A stretch of DNA of 40,221 bases from HGM04593 sp964485215 (GTDB lineage: Bacteria > Bacteroidota > Bacteroidia > Bacteroidales > Bacteroidaceae). Location: positions 1 through 40,221 of the forward strand of contig CAZAIM010000005.1 of assembly GCA_964485215.1 (NCBI GenBank), written 5' to 3'. The notes below the pieces were generated by a model. It had not been told where the DNA came from, searched no databases, and saw only the letters and a list, made by a program, of their open reading frames with translations. Positions within the stretch are counted from its first letter, which is position 1, and every line of letters begins with the position of its first letter. The position numbers and the translations under genes are program-made. This document shows, piece after piece, positions 23,418 through 31,986 of this stretch.

Positions 23418-24290
23418 ATGAATATACTTGTAACAGGAGCCAACGGACAGTTGGGCAGCGAGATGCGCCGCTTGGGCGCAGTGTCTCCCAACAACTACAT
23501 ATTTACCGATGTTGCGGAGCTCGACATAACAAATGCCGTAGCTGTTGCCATGTTTGTAAAGCAGCACTCTGTCGATGCAATAATAAATTGTGCTGCTTAT
23601 ACCAATGTCGATAAGGCCGAAAGTGATGAAGCAACAGCAGAACTCATAAATGCTACAGCTGTAAGGAACCTTGCCGTTGCAACGAAGGAGGTTGGCGCAA
23701 CGCTTTTCCATGTATCGACCGACTATGTTTTCGGCAGCGAGGGCAATACACCCCGTACCGAGGATATGCCTCTCGCCCCGCTTGGTGTCTATGGCCGTAC
23801 AAAGCTCAACGGTGAGCTTGCAATCAAGGAGAGCGGGTGCAAGGCTCTCATTTTCCGCACAGCGTGGCTCTACAGCGAATTCGGAAACAATTTCCTGAAG
23901 ACAATGATGCGCCTTACTGCCGAACGTGAACAGTTGAACGTGGTCTTTGACCAGGTGGGCACTCCTACATATGCCGGTGACCTTGCACTTGCAATCTTCT
24001 CAATAATTGAGGCCGGTGTGTATGAGGGCAACGAAGGCGTCTATCATTTCTCCAATGAAGGCGTATGTTCATGGTACGACTTCGCTGTGGAGATAGCTGC
24101 TGCTGCCGGTAACACGAATTGCCGTATCAGCCCTTGCCACAGCAGCGAGTTCCCTTCGCCAGTGACACGTCCGCCATACTCTGTGCTCGACAAGACAAAG
24201 ATCAAGAACACCTTTGACCTTGACATTCCACACTGGAGAGAATCAATGGAGTATTGCATAAAGAGAATAAAATCGAACAATAATAGATAA
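23418..24290 (+). CDS. rfbD: dTDP-4-dehydrorhamnose reductase
   Basis: This is step 4: NADPH-dependent reduction to dTDP-L-rhamnose. The product is 290 aa from ATG 23418, two bases after the rfbC stop. A TTG two codons upstream would overlap rfbC and is less likely. The Rossmann motif is TGANGQLGSE at the N-terminus. The STDYVF serine and the YGRTKLNGE Tyr-x3-Lys are the short-chain dehydrogenase catalytic residues. It also has FRTAWLYSEFGNNFLKTM and DQVGTPTYAGDLA, typical of RmlD. Confidence 0.96.
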   Translation: MNILVTGANGQLGSEMRRLGAVSPNNYIFTDVAELDITNAVAVAMFVKQHSVDAIINCAAYTNVDKAESDEATAELINATAVRNLAVATKEVGATLFHVSTDYVFGSEGNTPRTEDMPLAPLGVYGRTKLNGELAIKESGCKALIFRTAWLYSEFGNNFLKTMMRLTAEREQLNVVFDQVGTPTYAGDLALAIFSIIEAGVYEGNEGVYHFSNEGVCSWYDFAVEIAAAAGNTNCRISPCHSSEFPSPVTRPPYSVLDKTKIKNTFDLDIPHWRESMEYCIKRIKSNNNR

Positions 24291-24293
24291 GGT

Positions 24294-25430
24294 ATGAAAC
24301 GCAGTATAATCATTACCGGCGGTGCCGGCTTCATAGGCAGCCATGTGGTGCGTCTTTTCGTGAACAAGTACCCCGAATATCATATAATAAACGTTGACAA
24401 GCTTACTTATGCAGGAAACCTTACCAACCTTAAGGATATTGAGAAGAAACCCAACTACACATTTGTGAAAGCGGACATATGCGATTTCGACGCAATGTAT
24501 AAATTGATGGTCGGCAACAAGGTCGATGGCATCATTCATCTTGCAGCCGAAAGCCATGTCGACCGCTCAATCAAGGATCCGTTTACCTTTGCGCGTACAA
24601 ACGTTATGGGAACCTTGTCGCTTCTTCAGGCTGCAAAGCTCTATTGGGAGTCTCTGCCCGAAAAGTATGAAGGCAAACGCTTCTATCATATCTCTACCGA
24701 TGAGGTGTATGGCGCGCTTGAACTGAGCCACCCCGAAGGCATTGAGCCACCGTTCACAACAACAGCCTCTTCGGGCGAGCATCACCTGGCATATGGCGAG
24801 GATTTCTTCTACGAAACAACAAAGTACAACCCTCATAGTCCCTATTCGGCATCAAAGGCAAGCAGCGACCATTTCGTGCGCGCATACCACGATACATACG
24901 GTATGCCTACAATTGTCACCAACTGCTCCAACAACTACGGTCCTTACCAGTTCCCAGAGAAACTGATTCCGCTGTTCATAAACAACATACGTCACCGCAA
25001 ACCACTGCCTGTCTATGGCAAGGGCGAGAACGTACGCGACTGGCTCTATGTGGTTGACCATGCACGCGCTATCGATGTCATTTTCCATGAAGGCAAGATT
25101 GCCGACACATACAACATAGGCGGTTTCAACGAATGGAAGAACATTGACATAATCAAGGTGATAATAAAGACCGTTGACCGCTTGTTAGGTAATCCGGAGG
25201 GCGCATCGCTCGACCTCATAACTTACGTTACCGACCGTGCCGGTCATGACCTCCGCTATGCAATTGACTCCACAAAATTGCAGAAGGAACTTGGTTGGGA
25301 ACCCAGCCTGCAGTTCGAAGAGGGCATTGAAAAGACCGTGCGCTGGTACCTGGACAACCAGGAGTGGATGGACAACATCACCAGCGGAGAGTATGAGAAA
25401 TACTATGATGATATGTACAAGGGAAGATAG
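24294..25430 (+). CDS. rfbB: dTDP-glucose 4,6-dehydratase
   Basis: This is step 2: dTDP-glucose is dehydrated to dTDP-4-keto-6-deoxyglucose using bound NAD+. The product is 378 aa. GGAGFIGSH at residues 7-15 binds NAD+. STDEVYGAL holds the catalytic Thr-Asp-Glu and YSASKASSDH the Tyr-x3-Lys. An insertion of roughly 30 residues between these motifs (from LSHPEGIEPPF) makes it longer than the ~355-aa norm and is common in Bacteroidetes. It starts 3 bases after rfbD, so the four enzymes form one transcript, which ends at a long hairpin. Confidence 0.97.
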   Translation: MKRSIIITGGAGFIGSHVVRLFVNKYPEYHIINVDKLTYAGNLTNLKDIEKKPNYTFVKADICDFDAMYKLMVGNKVDGIIHLAAESHVDRSIKDPFTFARTNVMGTLSLLQAAKLYWESLPEKYEGKRFYHISTDEVYGALELSHPEGIEPPFTTTASSGEHHLAYGEDFFYETTKYNPHSPYSASKASSDHFVRAYHDTYGMPTIVTNCSNNYGPYQFPEKLIPLFINNIRHRKPLPVYGKGENVRDWLYVVDHARAIDVIFHEGKIADTYNIGGFNEWKNIDIIKVIIKTVDRLLGNPEGASLDLITYVTDRAGHDLRYAIDSTKLQKELGWEPSLQFEEGIEKTVRWYLDNQEWMDNITSGEYEKYYDDMYKGR

Positions 25431-25439
25431 CCGTTCCCT

Positions 25440-25486
25440 AAACGACAAGCCGAGACATAAGCTAACTTGTGTCTCGGCTTGTCGTT
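25440..25486. terminator. Long bidirectional hairpin between rfbB and the beta-barrel gene
   Basis: Arms of about 21 bp (25440-25461 and 25466-25486), with one G-U pair near the CTAA loop, lie between converging genes. Each side ends in only three T, so termination relies on the very strong stem. Confidence 0.75.
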
Positions 25487-25496
25487 TGTATGGCCT

Positions 25497-26180
25497 TTAC
25501 AAGATTCTTATTGAATATCCAAGCCTTATTGTTATTGTCTGGTTGGCCGAACGGCCGAAGTCATCAGTCTTGGAGTTCCCGAAAATATCGGCCAGACCGT
25601 AATAGTATCTTCCTTCAAGGAAAAAATTGCCGGCTTTTGTTTTCAACTCAATTCCCAAACCTCCGGCAACTCCATAATCGAACTTCTTTTCTGCACTTTT
25701 GCCGTAGAGTGGTCTTATGGATTGAGGCCTTTCACCAGTAAGCCATTCTCCTTCGTAGTTCTCGCTCTCGTCGAGCAGGAACCCGACTTGTGGGCCTAAG
25801 TTTATGAAGAACTGCGCTCCCCGTTCCTCCTTGCCCCAGGAGAGATGCGCGAACAAGGGAACTTCCAGATAATTAAGCGTGCGGCTGTAATAGTTGTCTG
25901 TGCCGTCGTCGAAGTCCTCTTTTATGCCTCTTTGCGAGAAGTTTAACTCAACTTGTGCTGCACAAATCATGCTGAAGTACTTTTCACTTGTAAACCGCAG
26001 ACTGATACCACCGTTTGCTCCATAGAGCATTTCTTGCCTTATGGTGGGTTGGAAATCCATGCTGCTGAGGTTGAGACCACCTGCGACACCTACCTCGAGC
26101 ACTCTGCGTGGTTCCTCAATCTGTGCTGTGGCCTTGAAAGCCGTTAGCAAGGCTATTATTATAAAAGATAGTTTTTTCAT
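25497..26180 (-). CDS. Outer-membrane beta-barrel protein (PorT-like)
   Basis: The product is 227 aa with a signal peptide (MKKLSFIIIALLTAFKATAQ). The mature part has alternating amphipathic strands with aromatic ends (SLRFTSEKYFSMICAAQVELNFSQRG, then LNYLEVPLFAHLSW and FINLGPQVGFLL) typical of the 8-strand outer-membrane barrel family common in Bacteroidetes. The C-terminal strand TITIRLGYSIRIL supports BAM-mediated insertion. Its ATG overlaps the stop codon of the LysM gene (ATGA, 26180-26177), so translation is coupled. PorT is a T9SS component, but equating this protein with PorT itself is not supported by the sequence alone. Confidence 0.8.
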   Translation of the reverse strand: MKKLSFIIIALLTAFKATAQIEEPRRVLEVGVAGGLNLSSMDFQPTIRQEMLYGANGGISLRFTSEKYFSMICAAQVELNFSQRGIKEDFDDGTDNYYSRTLNYLEVPLFAHLSWGKEERGAQFFINLGPQVGFLLDESENYEGEWLTGERPQSIRPLYGKSAEKKFDYGVAGGLGIELKTKAGNFFLEGRYYYGLADIFGNSKTDDFGRSANQTITIRLGYSIRIL

Positions 26181-28018
26181 TCGTCAAAATCAATTCTTTC
26201 AATCCTGTAGTCGGGTGTGTAATGTATGAAGTAGAACTTCTTGTTGACCATTCCGCCCCAGTTGTTGACCCGCTCGAACTTGAATCCTCTCTGCAATGGA
26301 GTAAATTCTACTTCGTTTATCTTTTCGGCCATATCGTTGCCGTGCAGTGCCGAAGCAAGGAGGAAATAGTAGCCGGTGTCGTAGCCGAGCATTGCATAAC
26401 GTGGGTATATGTTCTGAATATTCCTGTTGTACCAGTGAATGAACTCTCCCTGGAACTTGGCAGCCTCGGGCATAGAGTAGTGGGTGTAGAACGGTGCATA
26501 GAAATATGTGTCAATCTCATACATTTGTCCATTTGTCTCCTTAGCGTGTATCTGCCATTCCGGATAACCGAACAGCTTGTATGTCGCAACGCTTGTGGAG
26601 TCTACAATCTTAGACTGTACAAGTACCGGCAGGATTGTGTTAAGTGTCTTGGACGATGAAGATGTAGGGATTATGATGTTGTCCTTGCCTTCCGCTTTCA
26701 GTTCGTTAAGTGTGGGGATTGCATTCTCTGACCCTGTAAAGCTGTTCATGGAGACAGTTGTGTAGGGTATGCCGTGTTTTTTTAGTTCTGCCGAAAGTTC
26801 ATTTACAAACTCCTTCTTGTCGCTCTTTATGGTGTCCTCTACAAATATTACATTGGCATTCGGGAAGCTTCTGGTGAACTGTGCTGTAACCTCGGGCAGT
26901 ATGTATGACTGTATGCTGTTCACTACATATACCATAGGGTTGCTGTACAGGTTCTTCTCTTTGCTTGCAAAAGGAATTACAAGTGGAATTTCCTTCTTCT
27001 TGGCAAAGTCGGCAAGCTGGTTGTTGTGCTTTGTGTATGTGGCACCTATTATAATGTTCATTTTGTCGAGTGCTCCCGAGGCCAGGAGACTGTCGAGCCC
27101 TTTTTCTTTGTGCCCTGCATCGAATGTGTTTATTTCGAATGAGTAACCCTGTCGTTTAAGCTGTTCCACAGCTATAAGGAACCCCTGATAGTATTCTACA
27201 ATGCGGCTCTGCTCGCTTGGGGCATAGCTGTCGAGCAGGAATGAGAGCACTACACCTACTCTTGTGATGCCGTCGTTGCCCTTCTGCAGTTTCTTAATGG
27301 CATTTATTGAATCCTTGTATTGCAGATATTGCTTGTATGCCTCGTCGTTTGTCAGCTCTTTGTCGCTTTTCTTCAGCTGCTCATTCTTTTTGGGTGCAGG
27401 AATGTTTAGCACCATATTCCTTTTCAGCTTCTTGTTTTTAAGTTCGGGGTTGGCATCAATGAGCTCCTGTTTGGTTATGCCGAACTCCTCGCTTATGCTC
27501 TCAAGGGTGTCGCCTCTCTTCACCTTGTATGTCGCAGGTTTCTGCTTCTTAGTTTTCTTGCTCTCTTTTTCCACTTCCTTCAAAGGCTGTGTCTGGGCAC
27601 TGCTGCTCTTTGTGTCAGGTATAAATATCACTTCACCGACTTTGAGATTGTTGGGTTTCAGTTCGTTGTTTGCAGCGCACAGTTCCGGAACTGTTATGCC
27701 GTACATCTTGCATATGCGGTAGAGGGTTTCGCCCTGCTGTATCGTGTGGAAATTGCCCTCTATTTTCTTGCTGTCTCCTGTTTCGGGCTTGTACTGTTTC
27801 TGTGGAATCCTCAACTTTTGCCCTACCGATATCTTTACTTTGCTTCCAGGGTTAAGGCTTGTTATTTCTTCAATTGTAACATTGTACATGTTGGAAATGG
27901 CATACAGTGTCTGTCCTTTTTTCACTGTGTGGAAGAAGTAACTGTCGTTTTGTGCATATGATGCTGCGGTGAACAGCAACATCACTGTCAGGAATAATAT
28001 TCTTTTTGCTGTTTTCAT
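26177..28018 (-). CDS. LysM-repeat periplasmic protein with ABC-type binding-protein domain
   Basis: The product is 613 aa from ATG 28018; the frame opens 23 codons earlier but only this start gives a signal peptide (MKTAKRILFLTVMLLFTAAS). Three LysM domains follow at about 28-72 (YAISNMYNVTIEEITSLNPG), 86-135 (YRICKMYGITVPELCAANNE) and 160-207 (LESISEEFGITKQELIDANP), which bind glycan chains of peptidoglycan. From about 240 to the end lies a type 1 periplasmic-binding-protein fold (VGVVLSFLLDSYAPSEQ, then GFLIAVEQLKRQGY and IIGATYTKHNNQLADFA). It probably holds a sensor or scaffold at the cell wall, coupled to the beta-barrel protein downstream. The ligand is unknown. Confidence 0.85.
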   Translation of the reverse strand: MKTAKRILFLTVMLLFTAASYAQNDSYFFHTVKKGQTLYAISNMYNVTIEEITSLNPGSKVKISVGQKLRIPQKQYKPETGDSKKIEGNFHTIQQGETLYRICKMYGITVPELCAANNELKPNNLKVGEVIFIPDTKSSSAQTQPLKEVEKESKKTKKQKPATYKVKRGDTLESISEEFGITKQELIDANPELKNKKLKRNMVLNIPAPKKNEQLKKSDKELTNDEAYKQYLQYKDSINAIKKLQKGNDGITRVGVVLSFLLDSYAPSEQSRIVEYYQGFLIAVEQLKRQGYSFEINTFDAGHKEKGLDSLLASGALDKMNIIIGATYTKHNNQLADFAKKKEIPLVIPFASKEKNLYSNPMVYVVNSIQSYILPEVTAQFTRSFPNANVIFVEDTIKSDKKEFVNELSAELKKHGIPYTTVSMNSFTGSENAIPTLNELKAEGKDNIIIPTSSSSKTLNTILPVLVQSKIVDSTSVATYKLFGYPEWQIHAKETNGQMYEIDTYFYAPFYTHYSMPEAAKFQGEFIHWYNRNIQNIYPRYAMLGYDTGYYFLLASALHGNDMAEKINEVEFTPLQRGFKFERVNNWGGMVNKKFYFIHYTPDYRIERIDFDE

Positions 28019-28068
28019 TTTATCCGGTTTGTTTGCATACCTTATATTGGGTATGTGGAAATTTATTG

Positions 28069-28099
28069 CGAAGATAACCAATTCCATCTAATATAGAAA
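28069..28099 (-). promoter_or_regulatory. Predicted promoter of the LysM/beta-barrel operon
   Basis: On the minus strand TATCTTCG (28076-28069) lies 19 bases from TTTC (28099-28096), one mismatch in each element from TTTG-N19-TAnnTTTG. The leader would be about 45 bases. Confidence 0.45.
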
Positions 28100-28389
28100 A
28101 CCTTGTTGCGAAAAAGTATCTTTATTCCTGTGATTGGAAACTTCCGGGTAATGCAGAACTGTTGCAGTTTCTTGTATAATGGCAAGGATTTTTCAACAGG
28201 ATTTATTATTTTTGCGTTCGGTTAAGATGCTGTTTGAATTTCTAAAAAGCAGTTTGAATATCTGAAAATGGATGGCGCGATGTACTATTTTGCAGTTGCG
28301 TGCGTTATAATTGAGGAACTCTCCTTAATCTCCTGGAAGAAAAGGCTTTTCGGATTTTTCGAGACTGTTTGCAAGCAATTGCCCCTGAT
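28100..28389. other. Intergenic region with a possible 41-aa frame
   Basis: A -7-like TATTTTTG lies at 28207-28214 on the plus strand without a clear -33 element. A frame of 41 codons (28268-28393, starting MDGAMYYFAV) overlaps the next gene's ATG as ATGA. It has no recognisable family and could be chance or a leader peptide. Confidence 0.35.
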
Positions 28390-29121
28390 ATGAAAAGATA
28401 TGTAATGTTTATTTATGCACTCCTGCTTTTTTCGGCTGTTGCCGTAGCGCAGATTAATATAGATGCTCCAGAGCCTTCGGCTCGTGTTTCCGACTCTAAG
28501 GGCGAGATAACTGAACTCGTGCCAGGTGATGAATATAGCGGCGAGGCTCCTGTCACAATATCTTTGTCGGCCAATGCCGACGAGGTCGAGGGCTTTTCGC
28601 TTGTCTGTTCGTGGGAATTTTTCAGAGAGGGTGAGATTGAACCATATCTTGTACGCTATGATGCCGATGTGGTATTGGATATCCGTGAAAGCGGTGCTAC
28701 AATAATACAGCCCAGAATTGTCTATACCAGCCGTAGCGACAGTGAGAATGTGTGGGAGTTCGGCACGGAGACCTATGAGCCATTCCGTGTCATCCTTTCG
28801 GAATCGAGCCTGGAAGTACCTAATGCCTTTTCTCCTAATGGCGACGGAATCAATGACTATTTCAATGTTTACAATGTGAAGTCTATAGTCTCGTTCAGTG
28901 CTGCTATATATAACCGCTGGGGGCAGCAGATTTATACCTGGGGTATCGACCAGATAGGCTGCGAGGATTGCGGATGGGACGGGACATACAAGGGTAAGGA
29001 TGTAAAGCCCGGTGTCTATTATGTCGTTGTTCAGGCAAAGGGTGCCGATGGTATTGAATATGATATCCGTCGCGATGTGAACTTGCTCCGAGGATATACC
29101 GAGGAGACTGCTGCACCGTAA
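28390..29121 (+). CDS. T9SS type B sorting-domain (CHU_C) surface protein
   Basis: The product is 243 aa from ATG 28390. It has a signal peptide (MKRYVMFIYALLLFSAVAVA), an Ig-like N-terminal domain of about 120 residues, and a C-terminal gliding-motility/CHU_C domain at about 145-235. The hallmarks are PNAFSPNGDGINDYFNV, AAIYNRWGQQIYTW, WDGTYKGKDVKPGVYYVVV and a final strand. This domain is the type B signal for export and attachment by T9SS. Unlike the two type A cargos in the window it has almost no cargo domain, so it may act as a small surface or PorU-independent component. uvrA follows after 17 bases in the same direction. Confidence 0.85.
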   Translation: MKRYVMFIYALLLFSAVAVAQINIDAPEPSARVSDSKGEITELVPGDEYSGEAPVTISLSANADEVEGFSLVCSWEFFREGEIEPYLVRYDADVVLDIRESGATIIQPRIVYTSRSDSENVWEFGTETYEPFRVILSESSLEVPNAFSPNGDGINDYFNVYNVKSIVSFSAAIYNRWGQQIYTWGIDQIGCEDCGWDGTYKGKDVKPGVYYVVVQAKGADGIEYDIRRDVNLLRGYTEETAAP

Positions 29122-29138
29122 ACATAGGCTTTGTATAA

Positions 29139-31982
29139 ATGATGAAAACTGAGGAAGAGGAAAATATTAAAGGAAAAATTGAGGTGTACGGAGCGCGTGT
29201 GCACAACCTCAAGAATATCGATGTGGAGATACCGCACGACTCTCTTACGGTAATAACCGGTCTGAGTGGCAGCGGAAAGTCGTCGCTTGCTTTTGATACT
29301 GTGTTTGCCGAGGGGCAAAGACGTTATCTCGAGACGTTCTCGGCCTATGCCCGCAACTTCCTTGGCGGAATGGAACGCCCCGATGTGGAAAAAATCACAG
29401 GTTTAGGGCCTGTAATATCAATTGAACAGAAAACGACAAACAAGAATCCACGTTCAACCGTGGGCACAACCACTGAAATATATGACTATCTGCGTCTGCT
29501 CTTCTCTCGTGCAGCAGATGCCTATTCCTATCTCTCGGGCGAGAAGATGGTGAAATATACCGAAGAGAAAATTCTTGAATTGCTGTTGAAAGAATATGAT
29601 GGCAAGCGCATATATATGCTTGCCCCTTTGGTGAAGGCACGCAAGGGACATTACAAGGAACTCTTTGAACAGATGATGCGGAAAGGGTACCTTAATGTGC
29701 GTATCGATGGAGAACTGTGCGAAATGTCGCGAGGGATGATGCTCGAACGTTATAAAAATCACGACATAGAGGTAGTGGTGGACAAACTTGCCGTCGATGT
29801 TAAGGACACGCAGAGACTAAAGCAGAGCCTTGCGACTGCTCTTGCTCAGGGCGATGGTCTTGTTATGATTATGGAGATGCCATCGGGTAACGTGCGGCAT
29901 TACAGTAAACGTCTTATGTGTCCGGTAACCGGGCTCTCCTATAAAGAGCCGGCCCCGCATAACTTCTCGTTCAATTCTCCCCAGGGCTTCTGTCCAAAAT
30001 GTAAGGGACTTGGTGTTGTCAGCCGTGTCGATGTCGACAAGGTTGTCCCAGACCGCTCACTGTCGGTATATGACGGTGCTCTTGCGCCATTGGGCAAGTA
30101 CAGACGTTCTTCAATATTCCAGCAGCTGGAGGCAGTTCTGGCGCGTTATGATGCAGACCTTAAAACTCCGGTAGAGGAACTGCCCGAAGAGGCAATAGAC
30201 GAAATCCTTTATGGTTCGCCGGTGCCGTTGAAACTGAACAGTTCATCCGAAATGTTCTATGACAGCATATCTACATACGATGGCTTGGTAAAATACATAC
30301 AGCTTCAGAAGGACACAGGCGTGTCGGCAAAGGAGTTGCGCTGGGCCGAGCAGTTCTCGGTTATGCAGGAATGTCCCGAATGTGGCGGTGCGCGTCTCAA
30401 CAAGGAGGCGTTGCACTACAGGCTTGCAGGCAAGAATATATATGAACTTGCATCTATGGATTTAGCGCAGCTGCAGGCTTGGCTAAGTGGGCTAAGCGGC
30501 AGCCTTACGGAGAAACAGAGTGCCATAGCCGGCGAAATAGTGAAGGAGATACAGTCGCGCATAGGTTTTCTGCTCGATGTAGGCCTCGGCTATCTTTCTT
30601 TAAACCGTTCTTCTGCATCGCTTTCGGGCGGAGAAGGGCAACGCATACGTCTTGCCACTCAGGTCGGTTCCCAGCTTGTGAATGTCTTCTATATACTCGA
30701 TGAACCTAGCATAGGTCTGCATCCGCGCGATAATGACAGGCTCATAGGGTCGCTGAAGAGTTTGCGCGACCTTGGCAACACGGTGATTGTGGTAGAGCAC
30801 GACCGCGATATAATGCTCGCGTCCGATTACATTATCGACCTTGGTCCTAAGGCCGGACGCAAGGGGGGCAACGTGGTCTTTGCCGGAAAACCGGCAGATA
30901 TGCTCAAGAACGATACGATGACATCCCGTTTCCTGAACGGGCAGGAGAAAATAGAGATACCGCCTGTGCGTCGTAAGGGCAATGGCTGTTCCATAAAAAT
31001 ATACGGTGCAAGGGGAAATAACCTGAAGAGTGTCGATGTGGAGTTCCCCTTGGGCAAACTTATTTGTGTGACAGGTGTGTCTGGTGGCGGCAAGTCATCG
31101 TTGGTCAATGATACGTTGCAGCCCATTCTTGCCAAACACTTCTACCGTGCATTGCGTGAACCGTTGCCCTATGACAGAATCGAAGGTATTGAGAATATTG
31201 ACAAAGTCGTTGATGTTGACCAGTCTCCATTGGGGCGTACACCGCGTTCCAATCCTGCCACATATACCGGTGTCTTCTCCGACATTCGTAACCTTTTTGT
31301 CGACCTTCCCGAGGCGAAAATGCGTGGCTACAAGCCAGGACGCTTCTCTTTCAACGTCAGCGGAGGCCGTTGCGAGGCTTGCAGCGGGAACGGCTATAAG
31401 ACACTCGAAATGAACTTTTTGCCCGACGTAATGGTTCCCTGCGAAGTTTGTCACGGGAAACGCTACAATCGCGAGACACTCGAAGTGCGCTACAAAGGAA
31501 AGTCTATTGCCGATGTGCTGGATATGACAATAAATATGGCAGTGGAATTCTTTGAGAATGTACCGGCAATTCTCAATAAAATAAAGGTGCTGCAGGATGT
31601 TGGGCTTGGCTATATCAAGCTCGGGCAGCCGTCGACAACTCTTTCGGGTGGCGAAAGCCAACGTGTCAAGCTTGCTACCGAACTCTCGAAACGCGACACC
31701 GGAAAAACGCTTTACCTGCTCGATGAGCCTACAACAGGTCTGCACTTCGAGGATATACGCGTTCTCATGAATGTGATTAACCGCCTTGTTGACAAAGGCA
31801 ATACAGTGGTGATAATAGAACATAACCTCGATGTTATGAAGATGGCCGACCACATAATTGATATGGGTCCCGAGGGTGGACGCGACGGTGGAGTGGTGAT
31901 GGCAACCGGCACTCCAGAGGAGATTGCTGCCAGAGGGGCAGGGCACACTGCGAGGTATCTGAAGAAAGAACTTGGACAATAA
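29139..31982 (+). CDS. uvrA: Excinuclease ABC subunit A
   Basis: The 947-aa UvrA recognises bulky DNA lesions with UvrB in nucleotide excision repair. Two ABC cassettes are visible, with Walker A motifs GLSGSGKSS (residues 41-49) and GVSGGGKSS (near 646) and signatures LSGGEGQRIRLATQ and LSGGESQRVKLATE. The UvrB-binding insertion lies at about 125-250. The C-terminal zinc finger is complete: Cys745, Cys748, Cys768, Cys771. In the first zinc finger the ligands are Cys261, Thr264, Cys285 and Cys288, so one Cys is replaced by Thr (CPVTG). An internal CPECGG near 412 is kept. The first ATG is at 29139 with another directly after. The stop is four bases from the stop of the converging polyvalent gene and no terminator is seen. 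Confidence 0.95.
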   Translation: MMKTEEEENIKGKIEVYGARVHNLKNIDVEIPHDSLTVITGLSGSGKSSLAFDTVFAEGQRRYLETFSAYARNFLGGMERPDVEKITGLGPVISIEQKTTNKNPRSTVGTTTEIYDYLRLLFSRAADAYSYLSGEKMVKYTEEKILELLLKEYDGKRIYMLAPLVKARKGHYKELFEQMMRKGYLNVRIDGELCEMSRGMMLERYKNHDIEVVVDKLAVDVKDTQRLKQSLATALAQGDGLVMIMEMPSGNVRHYSKRLMCPVTGLSYKEPAPHNFSFNSPQGFCPKCKGLGVVSRVDVDKVVPDRSLSVYDGALAPLGKYRRSSIFQQLEAVLARYDADLKTPVEELPEEAIDEILYGSPVPLKLNSSSEMFYDSISTYDGLVKYIQLQKDTGVSAKELRWAEQFSVMQECPECGGARLNKEALHYRLAGKNIYELASMDLAQLQAWLSGLSGSLTEKQSAIAGEIVKEIQSRIGFLLDVGLGYLSLNRSSASLSGGEGQRIRLATQVGSQLVNVFYILDEPSIGLHPRDNDRLIGSLKSLRDLGNTVIVVEHDRDIMLASDYIIDLGPKAGRKGGNVVFAGKPADMLKNDTMTSRFLNGQEKIEIPPVRRKGNGCSIKIYGARGNNLKSVDVEFPLGKLICVTGVSGGGKSSLVNDTLQPILAKHFYRALREPLPYDRIEGIENIDKVVDVDQSPLGRTPRSNPATYTGVFSDIRNLFVDLPEAKMRGYKPGRFSFNVSGGRCEACSGNGYKTLEMNFLPDVMVPCEVCHGKRYNRETLEVRYKGKSIADVLDMTINMAVEFFENVPAILNKIKVLQDVGLGYIKLGQPSTTLSGGESQRVKLATELSKRDTGKTLYLLDEPTTGLHFEDIRVLMNVINRLVDKGNTVVIIEHNLDVMKMADHIIDMGPEGGRDGGVVMATGTPEEIAARGAGHTARYLKKELGQ

Positions 31983-31986
31983 TAAT

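Noticed and set aside
28019..28087. Longer LysM protein start at 28087
   Set aside because: The extension would remove the clear signal peptide at the N-terminus and covers the predicted promoter at 28069-28076.
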